Numbered from the stretch's first letter, positions 1-9,636 are shown. The stretch is DNA of 39,491 nucleotides from an uncultured Paenochrobactrum sp. (GCA_947627865.1 CANQXU010000004.1:1-39491), one strand, 5' to 3'. Numbers and translations are program-made. The notes: generated by a model from the sequence alone, not told the origin.

Positions 1-464
1 CTGCTCGACACGAGTTAGTAAATAAATCCGACTATGGCATGACTGGGGCCGCTATGCCTAAGGTACAAAGCGCCTTAGACAAGGTCTCAAATGGCATTAA
101 GCCCGGAGGCTTCTCTTATCAGGAAGGTTACGGGCAGGCGCAAGAAATGGCCTCTAAAGTGACCGGCGTTAGCGGTGAACATGGAGAGTATGCAAAGGAT
201 GCCATTTCACACTTGTACGGAACAGTTAAAGACAAAGACAATACTCCGGAGCAAATGGAGCACGCCCGTATTCAGGCCTTCCACGCTGTCACCCTAGCAA
301 CTGGTGGTGAATACGTTAACGGTAGACTTGAAGGTGGTGATCAACAGTTAGCAATGGCGATTATTGGCAAAGTTGAATCCACGAAGAGCAACATGCATCG
401 TACCGATGCACATATCGTAAAAGAGTCTGTCGAGTCAATCATGTCTGACCACGCAAAGAAATAA
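1..464 (+). CDS. C-terminal fragment of a larger protein, probably TraG-like mating-pair stabilisation protein (5' end outside window)
   Basis: Frame is open to base 1 upstream of the listed ATG at 39 (ARHELVNKSDYGM...); lies next to a TraN-like gene; stop at 464 followed by a terminator. Confidence 0.55.
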   Translation, partial: ARHELVNKSDYGMTGAAMPKVQSALDKVSNGIKPGGFSYQEGYGQAQEMASKVTGVSGEHGEYAKDAISHLYGTVKDKDNTPEQMEHARIQAFHAVTLATGGEYVNGRLEGGDQQLAMAIIGKVESTKSNMHRTDAHIVKESVESIMSDHAKK

Positions 465-487
465 AAGTATCCCGTGATACACAAAAG

Positions 488-516
488 CCTCCAATCGGAG
501 GCTTTTTTTCATTCGA
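488..516 (+). terminator. Rho-independent terminator
   Basis: AGCCTCCaatcGGAGGCT followed by a T-run. Confidence 0.8.
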
Positions 517-526
517 CCAAAAAAAT

Positions 527-715
527 TTAACCGGTAACCAGCATATAGGCGATTGGAATACTGAGCATCAGCCAAAACATGCAAAGCGCAATGTCTCTTT
601 GAACCCCTGCCGGTTTAGGTGGAGTTTTTTTCGCTCTTATTGGTGTGTTATCAATCACAATAGGAGGCAGATAGTCTACGCCGTGTGCGCCGAATGTACT
701 CATATTCAACTCCAA
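527..715 (-). CDS. small predicted membrane protein
   Basis: 62 aa ORF with a C-terminal hydrophobic segment. Confidence 0.4.
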   Translation of the reverse strand: MELNMSTFGAHGVDYLPPIVIDNTPIRAKKTPPKPAGVQRDIALCMFWLMLSIPIAYMLVTG

Positions 716-897
716 AATATTAGTGAAAGAAAAGCACCTCGTTTTGCTGCCCTTCTTTGTTGCCCGTATACGCCATTGAATTATGCTTGCTCAATGGCGT
801 CTCTATGCATTGATTCTCGCACAGTTCTTTCCGGTGACGAAATTTTCAATTGAGCTCCTACTTATTAATGCCTGCAATCTCTACAAGGTGATTACGA

Positions 898-3612
898 ATG
901 ATAACCCTTTTCAGGAAAAATTGGTTTTCAAAAACGGTCTGCACACTGTTCACGATGAGCCATTTGGGAGTCGCAATGTATGCCCCTTACGCTTACTCGT
1001 CGAACTCGGCATCCAGTGCTCAGTCCGCCGTTGAATTCTATAACTCTCTGCCTAGCCTATCCGCCAATAGCAACGGTACCGTACAATACGGTAACGGTGA
1101 AGCGGTCAATTTAAATAGTGTTTACCCAAGTGAAGGGTCATCCACTTCATTAGATCAGCTAAAGTCCGTTTACGGTAATGATGGTGAAACCCAAAAGCTA
1201 GGTTTTGATACAGGCTCAGCGCTGGCATCAGAATCATCCTTACGCGGTGAGGCTTATCGCGCGGTTGCAGGCTCAACTCAAACAACAGCAAAACTGAAAG
1301 CCACGGACTCTATCTTTGACAAGCACAAAGACTTCCTGGCAAATCAGGATAAATATATGCAGGATCTGGATGACTGCTCAATGACATCAGAGCTTAATAC
1401 TGATGGTGTGAAACAGCATATTCCAGATTTCAAAGAGTGTACCCGCACGACAAGCGTTAGTGGTACCTATCGTATAACACACCCTTACGTGGCAGGTTTT
1501 CTGAGCCACAGTTCAGGCTCTGCAAACATCGAAAGTTGTGGTGAAGCTTGTGTCACCCTGTGGGTGGGTAGGGTCGGTGATAACTACTGGAGTGGCAGAT
1601 GCAAGATTTATGAGGAATTTACAGGCGTTCGTGTTTATAACCCTCAGGCCATTTCCACCGCCAAATTAACCTATGCAACCTGGGATGACTACGTCCAAAT
1701 CTATTTAGGGGACGATAAAATATTCGCAGGACCTGTAGCAGGTATGGAAGATGCGGGAACAAAGGGGGAAAAACGTCCTTGGAATTACCATAAAGGAGAG
1801 CTTTTCCCACCTGAAACTCCTGGCCCATGCGAGTTAAATACTAGTTGGCAGGTTAACCCAAATGTCGATGTAACCGAAAACTTTAGAAAAGTACAAAGCG
1901 GTGATGAGCTGATATTCAAAACACGAGTGTCAGTTTATGGTGAAGGCGAAGGTTACGCTAAGCTTGAAGTTCGATATGACCCATCTAAAGCGGTAAGCCG
2001 TGATGAATGGGTTACTGACAATCAAGATGGTTTTAATACCTTCTTAGATGCCGTTAACCAGGGTTACTGTCAGAATTACTCTGTAACCTGTAATGAAACG
2101 GTCACACCAGATGCTAATGGTTGTGCTTACATCAACGGCGTGACAATTTGCGAGAATGATCTAAAGCCTTCTCCGATTGCTGGGCTTTCGCCATTCTGTC
2201 GAAGCGCCACCGTCGTATCCAACTGTGGTACTGATGGAGGAGTGAACAATACCTGTAAGGACTTCGACAATAACAATGCGTGTCAATTCATAAAGTCCAC
2301 TTGTTTAACTGGGGCTGCTGGTGGTCAAAGCGGATGCTGGCAGGCAACCGAAACTTGGGATTGCGGCCAAGATGTCACTGTACCGAGCACAACTCAATCT
2401 GAAACCTATCAGTGTGCAGGTGCCGTGCAGTGTATCAATGGTACCTGTTTGACGCCGACATCGGAGCCTAGTGGTGATTTTCAAACGGCTGTAGCCATGC
2501 TTCAGGCTGCAACCTATGCCGTGAACGAAATGACCTGCGGTGATGAAACCATCAACGTAGACCGTGCTTGTACTCTGTTCAAAGGCGAAGCGGCCACATG
2601 TAAAACTGCAATGGGAGGCTGGGTAGATTGTTGTAACCAACCTGTTGATGTTAGTTGGATTGAATACCTTCAATTGACCTACTACACCCTGAAAGTTTCC
2701 GATGCATTAGCCGTTAAAGCAGGTATGTTTGAGCAAGGAAAAGGTATTTTTGATATGGGCAAGGAGCTTGGTAGCAGCGCGCTGGATGCTATCACTAAAC
2801 CTGCTATGTCCGCGTTGGATAGCTTAACGGGAAATGCAGGCTCTGCGGTAGCTGACAAGGTTGCTGACCTCGGCATAGGACAAGTGATGGATCAGGCCGT
2901 AAGCACGCTGACAAAACAAGCAGCACAATGGACGTTGGATACATTCGGTGCGAGTGTTACTAATGCTATATTCCAGGCTGGTGGAACAGCTGCTGGATCT
3001 GAGACCGTTGCGGCTGTAGGTACAGATGGCGCATTAGCAAGTTCAGTCGAATTATCTTCGACGCTGGTTAGCGCAGTATCCGTAGTTGGCTATGCTTATA
3101 TGGCCTATCAGATTGCCAATATCCTGGTGAACATCATCTGGGCATGTACCGCTGATGAGTTTAAGCTGGCCGTCAAAAAGGAGACTAAACTCGCTACCTT
3201 CATCGATAGCTGGTGTCAGAGCAAGATTTTGGGGCAATGCATTGAAAAACGCTCCAGCTATTGCACCTTCAACTCACAGATTGGCCGTATCTTCCAGGAG
3301 CAAGGTCGTGAGCAACTTGGTATTGGATGGGGCGACAGTAAAAACCCAGACTGTCGCGGATTAACTTTAGAAGAGTTTGGGCGCATCGACTTCTCTAAAG
3401 TAGACCTCTCCGAATGGATCGGTTCACTTTATTCCGCCGATTTGCTGCCAACTCCGGAATCGGTAAACCTCGACAGCATCACTGGCTCGGGGAGTATCCT
3501 GAACGTTGATGGCACTCGCAAGAACAGCCTTGAACGCTTCCAAAGCGGCGTTGACAGTATCGATATCAATGACCTTAAAGAGAAGGCTGGTGATTCAATC
3601 CAAGTAAGATAA
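898..3612 (+). CDS. traN: TraN-like conjugal transfer mating-pair stabilisation protein
   Basis: 904 aa, N-terminal signal-like segment, many Cys residues, TraN-like C-terminal region (WCQSKILGQCIEKRSSYCTFNSQIGRIFQEQGREQLGIGWGDSKNPDCRGLTLEEF...). Confidence 0.85.
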   Translation: MITLFRKNWFSKTVCTLFTMSHLGVAMYAPYAYSSNSASSAQSAVEFYNSLPSLSANSNGTVQYGNGEAVNLNSVYPSEGSSTSLDQLKSVYGNDGETQKLGFDTGSALASESSLRGEAYRAVAGSTQTTAKLKATDSIFDKHKDFLANQDKYMQDLDDCSMTSELNTDGVKQHIPDFKECTRTTSVSGTYRITHPYVAGFLSHSSGSANIESCGEACVTLWVGRVGDNYWSGRCKIYEEFTGVRVYNPQAISTAKLTYATWDDYVQIYLGDDKIFAGPVAGMEDAGTKGEKRPWNYHKGELFPPETPGPCELNTSWQVNPNVDVTENFRKVQSGDELIFKTRVSVYGEGEGYAKLEVRYDPSKAVSRDEWVTDNQDGFNTFLDAVNQGYCQNYSVTCNETVTPDANGCAYINGVTICENDLKPSPIAGLSPFCRSATVVSNCGTDGGVNNTCKDFDNNNACQFIKSTCLTGAAGGQSGCWQATETWDCGQDVTVPSTTQSETYQCAGAVQCINGTCLTPTSEPSGDFQTAVAMLQAATYAVNEMTCGDETINVDRACTLFKGEAATCKTAMGGWVDCCNQPVDVSWIEYLQLTYYTLKVSDALAVKAGMFEQGKGIFDMGKELGSSALDAITKPAMSALDSLTGNAGSAVADKVADLGIGQVMDQAVSTLTKQAAQWTLDTFGASVTNAIFQAGGTAAGSETVAAVGTDGALASSVELSSTLVSAVSVVGYAYMAYQIANILVNIIWACTADEFKLAVKKETKLATFIDSWCQSKILGQCIEKRSSYCTFNSQIGRIFQEQGREQLGIGWGDSKNPDCRGLTLEEFGRIDFSKVDLSEWIGSLYSADLLPTPESVNLDSITGSGSILNVDGTRKNSLERFQSGVDSIDINDLKEKAGDSIQVR

Positions 3613-3628
3613 TTCGCTGATAGGCAAT

Positions 3629-3668
3629 AAAAAACCCCGCTATTTGTCATTGGCGGGGTTTCTTTTTT
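3629..3668 (+). terminator. terminator
   Basis: AAAAACCCCGCtatttgtcattGGCGGGGTTTCTTTTTTT. Confidence 0.85.
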
Positions 3669-3679
3669 TAACGCCGTTT

Positions 3680-4423
3680 CTATTTTCTAAATTCTAATGC
3701 CTGCCCATTATAGAACACGAAGGGCGCGTGCTCTTGAGAACCGGGAACGAACACTGCTCGCTTGTCTCCCAACTTGGCTGAGAGCGCTTTGAAATGCGTT
3801 AAGTTGCTTTTCTTTGCGGACAAATAGTAGAAGCAGGAAGATACAGCGGCTGCTTTGTACTTACCTGGATTTGCCATTTTAGGCGGCTTTGGTAAGTGGC
3901 TGGTATCTGACATTGAAAGGTTTGCAAGAAATGTCCAAGACTGGTCCTTACACCCTTTGTAATCGTTGTACCCATCCATACGCGTCATTGCTGGTTTGTA
4001 ATCTGCGTATACATCCTTCCATTCAGCCTCTTGGTCTTTGTCTGACCATGAAGCAATTCTTGCTAGCCCGTCACCTTCAGGTCGTGGTTTTTTATCTGTT
4101 ACAAAACCCACGATTGCTGAAAATGGGTCGTTAATAGCTAACCCAAGAGCAACTTCCGTCAAGCCACCATCGGTGTGCTTAGTCTCACCGAGATCTCCTG
4201 CTTTGACCGGGGTCACAAGAGGCAATGCGCGCCCATCTTCAGTTAACCGGTTATAAATGAGGTAGTCATCGCCAGCATCTTTGATTTTAAATAGGTTCAT
4301 GGCGCGGGCGAACTGCAACGCTTCAGAGGGATTAACATCTACTGGCATCGGTTCAGGTTTAGAAGCGCAACCCGTCATTGCCATTACCAGTGTGATCAGG
4401 GATGCGGTCAAAATCTTTTTCAT
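3680..4423 (-). CDS. predicted lipoprotein
   Basis: Start re-placed to MKKILTASLITLVMAMTGC (lipobox) with an upstream AAGG; the listed ORF start is 19 codons further upstream. Confidence 0.7.
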   Translation of the reverse strand: MKKILTASLITLVMAMTGCASKPEPMPVDVNPSEALQFARAMNLFKIKDAGDDYLIYNRLTEDGRALPLVTPVKAGDLGETKHTDGGLTEVALGLAINDPFSAIVGFVTDKKPRPEGDGLARIASWSDKDQEAEWKDVYADYKPAMTRMDGYNDYKGCKDQSWTFLANLSMSDTSHLPKPPKMANPGKYKAAAVSSCFYYLSAKKSNLTHFKALSAKLGDKRAVFVPGSQEHAPFVFYNGQALEFRK

Positions 4424-4523
4424 GTTAAGTACCTTTTTTTTGTAGGGTTTCAGGTAAGTAATTCTTCGTGTTGAGATCATAGTAACCCTGGCTCAACAGC
4501 TGACGAAGGGATCCACGCAAAAA

Positions 4524-4554
4524 AAATCCCTTATTTTTGAAATAAGGGATCTAT
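4524..4554. terminator. terminator hairpin between two minus-strand genes
   Basis: ATCCCTTATTtttgAAATAAGGGAT. Confidence 0.6.
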
Positions 4555-4569
4555 CACTAAACATTTAAT

Positions 4570-4989
4570 TTAAATTGAATCTTTCCAAGCCGTTAGCACT
4601 TGTTCTTTACTGCAAGATGCCGTTTTTGTGCAAGGAACTCGTAGTGCTGGTTCAAAGTTCCCAGGTACAAATTCCCCTGGGCGTGGAGTGATTTCCTGTT
4701 CCAATATAGGGTCATAGAAAATAAACGGCACGTTCACTTTGTTTACCGCCCACCCCCAACCAACTGAATCTGGAATGATGAACCCCGCTGTGGAGGAAAT
4801 GTCTTTCACAACATGGCGTTTTCTGAACTCCCCAAACTTTGAGCTACAAAGTTCTGGTGTATCCAGCTTCTGACACAGATTCACACGCATGTAGCCAGGG
4901 GCCACTAATTGACTTCCTGGTAATGTGCTGAAGGTGCAACCTTGCATAACGAAGGCCGATAAAAGTAATAGCTTTAAGCAGTTACGCAT
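4570..4989 (-). CDS. predicted lipoprotein
   Basis: MRNCLKLLLLSAFVMQGC lipoprotein signal; 139 aa. Confidence 0.65.
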   Translation of the reverse strand: MRNCLKLLLLSAFVMQGCTFSTLPGSQLVAPGYMRVNLCQKLDTPELCSSKFGEFRKRHVVKDISSTAGFIIPDSVGWGWAVNKVNVPFIFYDPILEQEITPRPGEFVPGNFEPALRVPCTKTASCSKEQVLTAWKDSI

Positions 4990-5519
4990 TAATGAGCCTT
5001 ATCTTCACAGAATGGACATTTCTGCTTTTTGTTGGAGCGGTCGCAATCGAATGGGGAAACAAAGGACATTTTACAGTGAATGCACTTTATCATTCGGATC
5101 TCATCGGAGCGAAAATCACGGGCCAGTGTCCAGGCCTCATTAGGATGCAGCATAACATCAGCGGCAATCGAGGGACGGAATCGCATGTTGAGCTCACGAT
5201 AAACCTCAAAGGAATCCACAACTTCGTTGATATCATCTTGGTTGCTGGGGTCTTTAGCCCGGCGTAAATAGATGCTCATGAAGTTAGTTGCTTCCATTTT
5301 TTTAGGCTGCGAAGCCAAGAAGGTTTCTGACAGTTTTAATCGCCCTATAGCGACCTCATCCTGTCCGAACTGCTTCTTCAGATGATCTATAAGGCGGTCG
5401 CTGGCGTTCAATGAAGTCGTGATAATGCGACGACGGAAGCCCAGTTTTACCATGCGTTGTGCCAGTGCAAAGACATCTTCATCTTTTACGAGTGCTGCTT
5501 TCATAGTTCTGTGCTCCAA
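4989..5519 (-). CDS. FlhC-like (SetC/AcaC-type) transcriptional activator
   Basis: NEAWTLARDFRSDEIRMIKCIHCKMSFVSPFDCDRSNKKQKCPFC resembles the FlhC C-terminal zinc-binding region; overlaps the upstream gene. Confidence 0.7.
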   Translation of the reverse strand: MEHRTMKAALVKDEDVFALAQRMVKLGFRRRIITTSLNASDRLIDHLKKQFGQDEVAIGRLKLSETFLASQPKKMEATNFMSIYLRRAKDPSNQDDINEVVDSFEVYRELNMRFRPSIAADVMLHPNEAWTLARDFRSDEIRMIKCIHCKMSFVSPFDCDRSNKKQKCPFCEDKAH

Positions 5520-6040
5520 TGTTCATAACGTAATTGTAAGTAGGCAGGCAAAGTCATGTGCGGGTTGTCACTGCCAAATACTGAACTCCACTCTCCAGAA
5601 GCGAGCTCTCTGAGCGATCTAACTGGCTTGATATATAGTTCACCTTTGATGATGGCATCAATGGTTTGACTATCGTCAAGACGCTCAATGAAATTCAATG
5701 CTTCATCAGAGCCTAGCCAATAGAATGACTCCGCCAGCGTTCCGTTTAGAATTTTCACCCTGATACTGAACACGAGAAGCGCCAGCCGGAGGATGTAGGA
5801 GTCATGCCGGACGAAGTTATCCACCTCGGTGAGTTTACGCCCAGGCATGTAGTCAACGATGAAAACAGGTACGTTGTAAGATTTAACAGATTTTGTCAGT
5901 TGAGCCAGAAGGTCTTTGTCTTTTAGCACGGAACGATCATCTTCAGACAGTACAAATGGACTGCGGAAAAAAGATTGCGCACGAGTTTCCAAAGAAGCTG
6001 CACAGCTCAATAAAGAAATATTTTCATTAACCATTTTCAA
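5501..6040 (-). CDS. possible FlhD-like (AcaD/SetD-type) partner
   Basis: Immediately upstream of and overlapping the FlhC-like gene; LRLALLVFSIRV...WLGSDEALNFIERLDDSQ resembles the FlhD pattern. Confidence 0.45.
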   Translation of the reverse strand: MKMVNENISLLSCAASLETRAQSFFRSPFVLSEDDRSVLKDKDLLAQLTKSVKSYNVPVFIVDYMPGRKLTEVDNFVRHDSYILRLALLVFSIRVKILNGTLAESFYWLGSDEALNFIERLDDSQTIDAIIKGELYIKPVRSLRELASGEWSSVFGSDNPHMTLPAYLQLRYEHWSTEL

Positions 6041-6605
6041 TCAGCCTCTTCCAGATCCTGAGCACATTCGTTCCGTAGTTCCGCGCTTTTTCGCGCAGTT
6101 CCGGGTTCGGTGTGTGATAACTACCAATCGCTAAAACAATGTCATCCGGGGAGTTCTTGATAGCGTTGCATAACACTTTCGCGCCCACGCGGATGTTGGT
6201 GTCTACATCCAGAAGATCTTCTGGCTTGCTGACGTACCTGCCGTTCCAGCGGTAGTTGACCTGAGAGATTCCGATATCAGTTACGGTAGACGCAGCCATA
6301 TAACGCTTAAGCGCTCTTTTCGCATCTTCATAATTTTTTGGATAGTAGGCACCGTAAACTGCATTATTCAGTGCCCAAGGACTTGGAGCGACAAAACCGC
6401 CGCCACCGGCACGCTGCTTACTCTCCCACAGAGCTACAGCGTATAAGAGATGTGGATCAAGACCGCATTCATTCTTGGCATGTTTTTCCCATGCCGTTCC
6501 TCTTAAATCAACCACTCCAGCATGTGCTGGCATGATTTGAGATGAGAGGATTACTGCTGCCACACTGGCGCTTAACAGTAACTTACCCATTTTTTTTACC
6601 CCCAA
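6027..6605 (-). CDS. lytic transglycosylase, SLT-like, with signal peptide
   Basis: Signal peptide ending AHA; CGLDPHLLYAVALWESKQ...DIGISQVNYRWN...AIGSYHTPN. Confidence 0.8.
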   Translation of the reverse strand: MGVKKMGKLLLSASVAAVILSSQIMPAHAGVVDLRGTAWEKHAKNECGLDPHLLYAVALWESKQRAGGGGFVAPSPWALNNAVYGAYYPKNYEDAKRALKRYMAASTVTDIGISQVNYRWNGRYVSKPEDLLDVDTNIRVGAKVLCNAIKNSPDDIVLAIGSYHTPNPELREKARNYGTNVLRIWKRLIENG

Positions 6606-6620
6606 TCCAACCAGAGAGGC

Positions 6621-7151
6621 TTAGCCTAAGCGGAACCGTTTACGCGGCAGCGCTTCCTCTGTTTGAACCGACTTTTCAGCGTTTACATCGGTATCCCTCT
6701 CAGCGGATTGAGTGCCCACTGATACCGACAATGTTTTTTCGCTTCCTGCCTCGCTCTCCATCGACACCGCCCCACACGGCTCCAGAGACTCAATAATGCT
6801 TCCTGGTATAACTGATACAGCTTCTACTACTTGTGATGCCAACGACTGAGTAACATTTTGTTTCATTAACTTTGGTTGGCTTTCAGAATAAGACGATTGT
6901 AGACCGGTCCCCACCGGCGACGAAATATTCTGCCCTCTTTCTTCTCCTTTTACCAATTTTTGTGAACGCTGCTTATCGTTACCTTTGCCTTTCTTATAAA
7001 TGGCGGGCGTTGCTTCACGCCCCAACCCTTCGAGATAAGCCCTGTTCGCCAGAGCTACCAGTGCGCTACTTCTTTTGCCTGGCGGACAGGATTCAAGGTA
7101 CGCAGCGAGCTCGGGACAAAGAATGTCATTAATCGTCACCCGTAACTGCAT
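6621..7151 (-). CDS. ParR/StbB-like partition adaptor
   Basis: Directly downstream of the ParM-like gene; N-terminal short DNA-binding-like region with a low-complexity tail. Confidence 0.55.
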   Translation of the reverse strand: MQLRVTINDILCPELAAYLESCPPGKRSSALVALANRAYLEGLGREATPAIYKKGKGNDKQRSQKLVKGEERGQNISSPVGTGLQSSYSESQPKLMKQNVTQSLASQVVEAVSVIPGSIIESLEPCGAVSMESEAGSEKTLSVSVGTQSAERDTDVNAEKSVQTEEALPRKRFRLG

Positions 7152-7167
7152 GGCGCATCCTTATACG

Positions 7168-8193
7168 TTATGCGTCACCGTAGATGACAGTGTCAACGCC
7201 ATAGTTCCAAAAACCAATTGCGTTACTGGCGACCGGATTTGGGCTCGTCACTACGCGGGCATTCTGGAAGGCTTCACGCACGGCCAACTCGTAGTAGGGA
7301 GCCCCGCCACCTGCTGTCACAATGATGTGGATAGCCCCCAGCGATCGGACATTTTTACGTAGCTCTTTCACTACGCCACCCGCAATCTGAGGAATGACTC
7401 TGCTAAGCAGCGGTTTAACTTCAATATGGCGCGCCCCATTAAAGAAAGTTGTCGCATCTTTACGTAATGCAATTTCGACCATTTCCGGCAGATCGTCCCG
7501 GCGCTCATGCGGATTTTCTTCATTCAGCGTGCGAACAATCCCTTCAATAATCGTGCTAGTGGCTTTCAAAGAAGAGCCACTGGAGCCCATTACACGACTT
7601 CCGTTACTGAAGGCGACGTAGTCCATCGAGAAAAAGCCTGGGTCAATAACCAGAATATTGGATTCTGACAGCTCATCTTCGCTGATGAAGCCTTCGCGGT
7701 TCGCAACATCGTTGATGACACCGACTCCTTGAGGGATAACCATGACCTGCTTGACCGTTACTTTCGTGGTCGGATTAATTGCGAATGTTCCCGTCAGTCT
7801 CGCGACCAATTTGGAGCGCTCGTTATCGTCGCTAGCAAGCCTTACCGGTAAACCTGTCACTAAGAGGTCAACGGTGTTCCCGACTTTTTCCGCAATCTTC
7901 GCCAGAGAACCAAAGTACAATGCCATATACATTTCAGTGGTGTGATAACTGTCGTGTAATTCACGTCCGTCTGGGCGGTCGGTAAATGCTCGCCACATGT
8001 TTCCGTTCGGGTATACGGTGACTTCGTGGGCGCGATTGCGCTTCACCAGATTCACGTCTTCCTCTTCTTCCGTCGTGGCATACGCCGGGAAGATTGAGAC
8101 ATCAGGTACGGAAGCAAAAGCATCGCCAGTCGCAATTTTGACGTTGCTATAACCAATATCCACACCACATACGATCGCGTTTTTCTTACTCAT
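7168..8193 (-). CDS. parM: actin-like plasmid segregation ATPase (ParM/StbA)
   Basis: VCGVDIGYSNVKIATGD (phosphate 1), NILVIDPGFFSMDYV (phosphate 2), HIIVTAGGGAPYYE (adenosine motif). Confidence 0.8.
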   Translation of the reverse strand: MSKKNAIVCGVDIGYSNVKIATGDAFASVPDVSIFPAYATTEEEEDVNLVKRNRAHEVTVYPNGNMWRAFTDRPDGRELHDSYHTTEMYMALYFGSLAKIAEKVGNTVDLLVTGLPVRLASDDNERSKLVARLTGTFAINPTTKVTVKQVMVIPQGVGVINDVANREGFISEDELSESNILVIDPGFFSMDYVAFSNGSRVMGSSGSSLKATSTIIEGIVRTLNEENPHERRDDLPEMVEIALRKDATTFFNGARHIEVKPLLSRVIPQIAGGVVKELRKNVRSLGAIHIIVTAGGGAPYYELAVREAFQNARVVTSPNPVASNAIGFWNYGVDTVIYGDA

Positions 8194-8392
8194 TTGTTAA
8201 CCTTTTATTAACATAATTACAGCTTGTGACACCCTTCAGCCTCCCCTCATCCTTGCCCGCTCATGCTGTTGGCAAGGTGAGGCAGTCGTGATATCACCCC
8301 GAAAAATTCGTTCGCCCCGATACAATTGGGGCACATCATATCTATTCAAAAATCACAAAACACCCTTTTTCATCGACAAAACGAGGACAAAA

Positions 8393-8520
8393 AAGGCCTT
8401 AATTTACGTCTACATTTAGCCGCGTTTTAAGGCTAGATTTAGCCCTCATTCAAGGCCTGATTTATCCCTAATTTATGGCTAGTTAAGGCCGCAAATTAGG
8501 GCTATCCGTTCAGGGCCAAT
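8393..8520. repeat. about ten degenerate ~11-bp phased repeats, candidate parC centromere
   Basis: ATTTAgCCCTC / ATTCAAGGCCTG / ATTTATCCCTA / ATTTATGGCTAG / TTAAGGCCGCA / AATTAGGGCTA and similar, upstream of the parM-like gene. Confidence 0.5.
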
Positions 8521-8816
8521 CCTTGTTATCGACGCAATTTAGCTCCCCTGTTTTATCATGAGCATCTCCGCTGACGAAATAACCTAACCTAAATTTCGGT
8601 CAAGTTTTCACCGGTTGGAACGAATTATTTTGATTGAAGAGACCCACCAGCGCCCACCTCCATTCGCGGATATTTTGACCGCAATCTGCGCTTTCCTGGT
8701 TGTGAGTTTTTAGACGGCAAGAAGGAAAGCGCCCCGTTTTGAGGACGAAAAACATTGAATTGAAGTGTCGTTTTAGTGCTTAGTGTGCCTGGTGATTAGA
8801 AGGTTGAACGGTTTTG

Positions 8817-8850
8817 AACTCTCATGCCTTTCTTTTCGCCATGAGAGTGC
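8817..8850. repeat. 34-bp direct repeat copy 1 with 9-bp hairpin stem
   Basis: AACTCTCATGCCTTTCTTTTCGCCATGAGAGTGC; ACTCTCATG/CATGAGAGT. Confidence 0.85.
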
Positions 8851-8985
8851 CAATCAAGGGAAATGCCACAAGAGAACTCTGGTGCCATATCATATACGGG
8901 ATTGGCTCAAAGACAGTGATTAGGCCTCTTCGGGTCCCGAAAACCGAACTTTTTGCAAAAAGGCATTTTCATGTGGCAACTCAAC

Positions 8986-9019
8986 AACTCTGATGCCTTT
9001 CTTTTCGCCATGAGAGTGC
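8986..9019. repeat. 34-bp direct repeat copy 2
   Basis: AACTCTGATGCCTTTCTTTTCGCCATGAGAGTGC; one difference from copy 1. Confidence 0.85.
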
Positions 9020-9204
9020 TAAAACAGAGAAAGAGTCCATGAGATCACTCAGGCGGCGTAATAATATTACTGTTTTTTTGGTAAAACTGATTTTTTGAGC
9101 CGATTTTGGGTGTTTTTGCTTTAGCCGGAAGAGATCTCATGTGGGGTAATAATAGGGGTTCCGTTTTTTTGACCTTTTTGAATTTTTAATGTGAGGGTAA
9201 CTCG

Positions 9205-9636
9205 ATGGATGTGGAAAGCTACATCAAGCATCTGGAGGAAAGCGTTAAAGCCCTGGATAGATCGGCGGATGTTTTGACTGCCGAAGCTACAACGCTGAGA
9301 GAGGATTTTTGGAAGCTAGCAACCGCTGGCGGTGAAAAAGCGCACTACTCATTTAACGTTGTTAAGCAGGGTCCATCTGTTCGGATCCGCTGGGCAAGAA
9401 TGACGCCATTGCGAAAAGCGGGTGGGGAAGTTGCAAGGGTGGTTCCGAAGTATTTGAAGGTGAACAAGGGGGAGAGTTATCCGGCAAAAGTTTTCACGGA
9501 TGCAACACCCCGTGAATTGACCCTCATTGTTACCTACGAACCGCAGCTTAGTTTGATCCGTTCTGAGATGAAAAAGAACCGAGCAATTCGGCAGCTGTTA
9601 TCTCGGCGGATAACGGAGAGCAGGAAGCAGCTTTAG
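9205..9636 (+). CDS. MobI-like auxiliary DNA-transfer protein
   Basis: LREDFWKLATAG...PSVRIRWAR...ELTLIVTYEPQLSLIRSEMKKNRAIRQLLSRR resembles the MobI family layout; preceded by a long repeat-rich intergenic region. Confidence 0.55.
   Translation: MDVESYIKHLEESVKALDRSADVLTAEATTLREDFWKLATAGGEKAHYSFNVVKQGPSVRIRWARMTPLRKAGGEVARVVPKYLKVNKGESYPAKVFTDATPRELTLIVTYEPQLSLIRSEMKKNRAIRQLLSRRITESRKQL

Larger units (their letters stand above)
8550..9200. other. candidate oriT region
   Basis: Non-coding, rich in inverted and direct repeats, immediately upstream of the MobI-like gene; in SXT/IncC elements oriT lies upstream of mobI. Confidence 0.45.

Noticed and set aside
2305-2673. 122 aa minus-strand ORF
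   Set aside because: Fully inside TraN on the opposite strand, no SD, no recognisable family.
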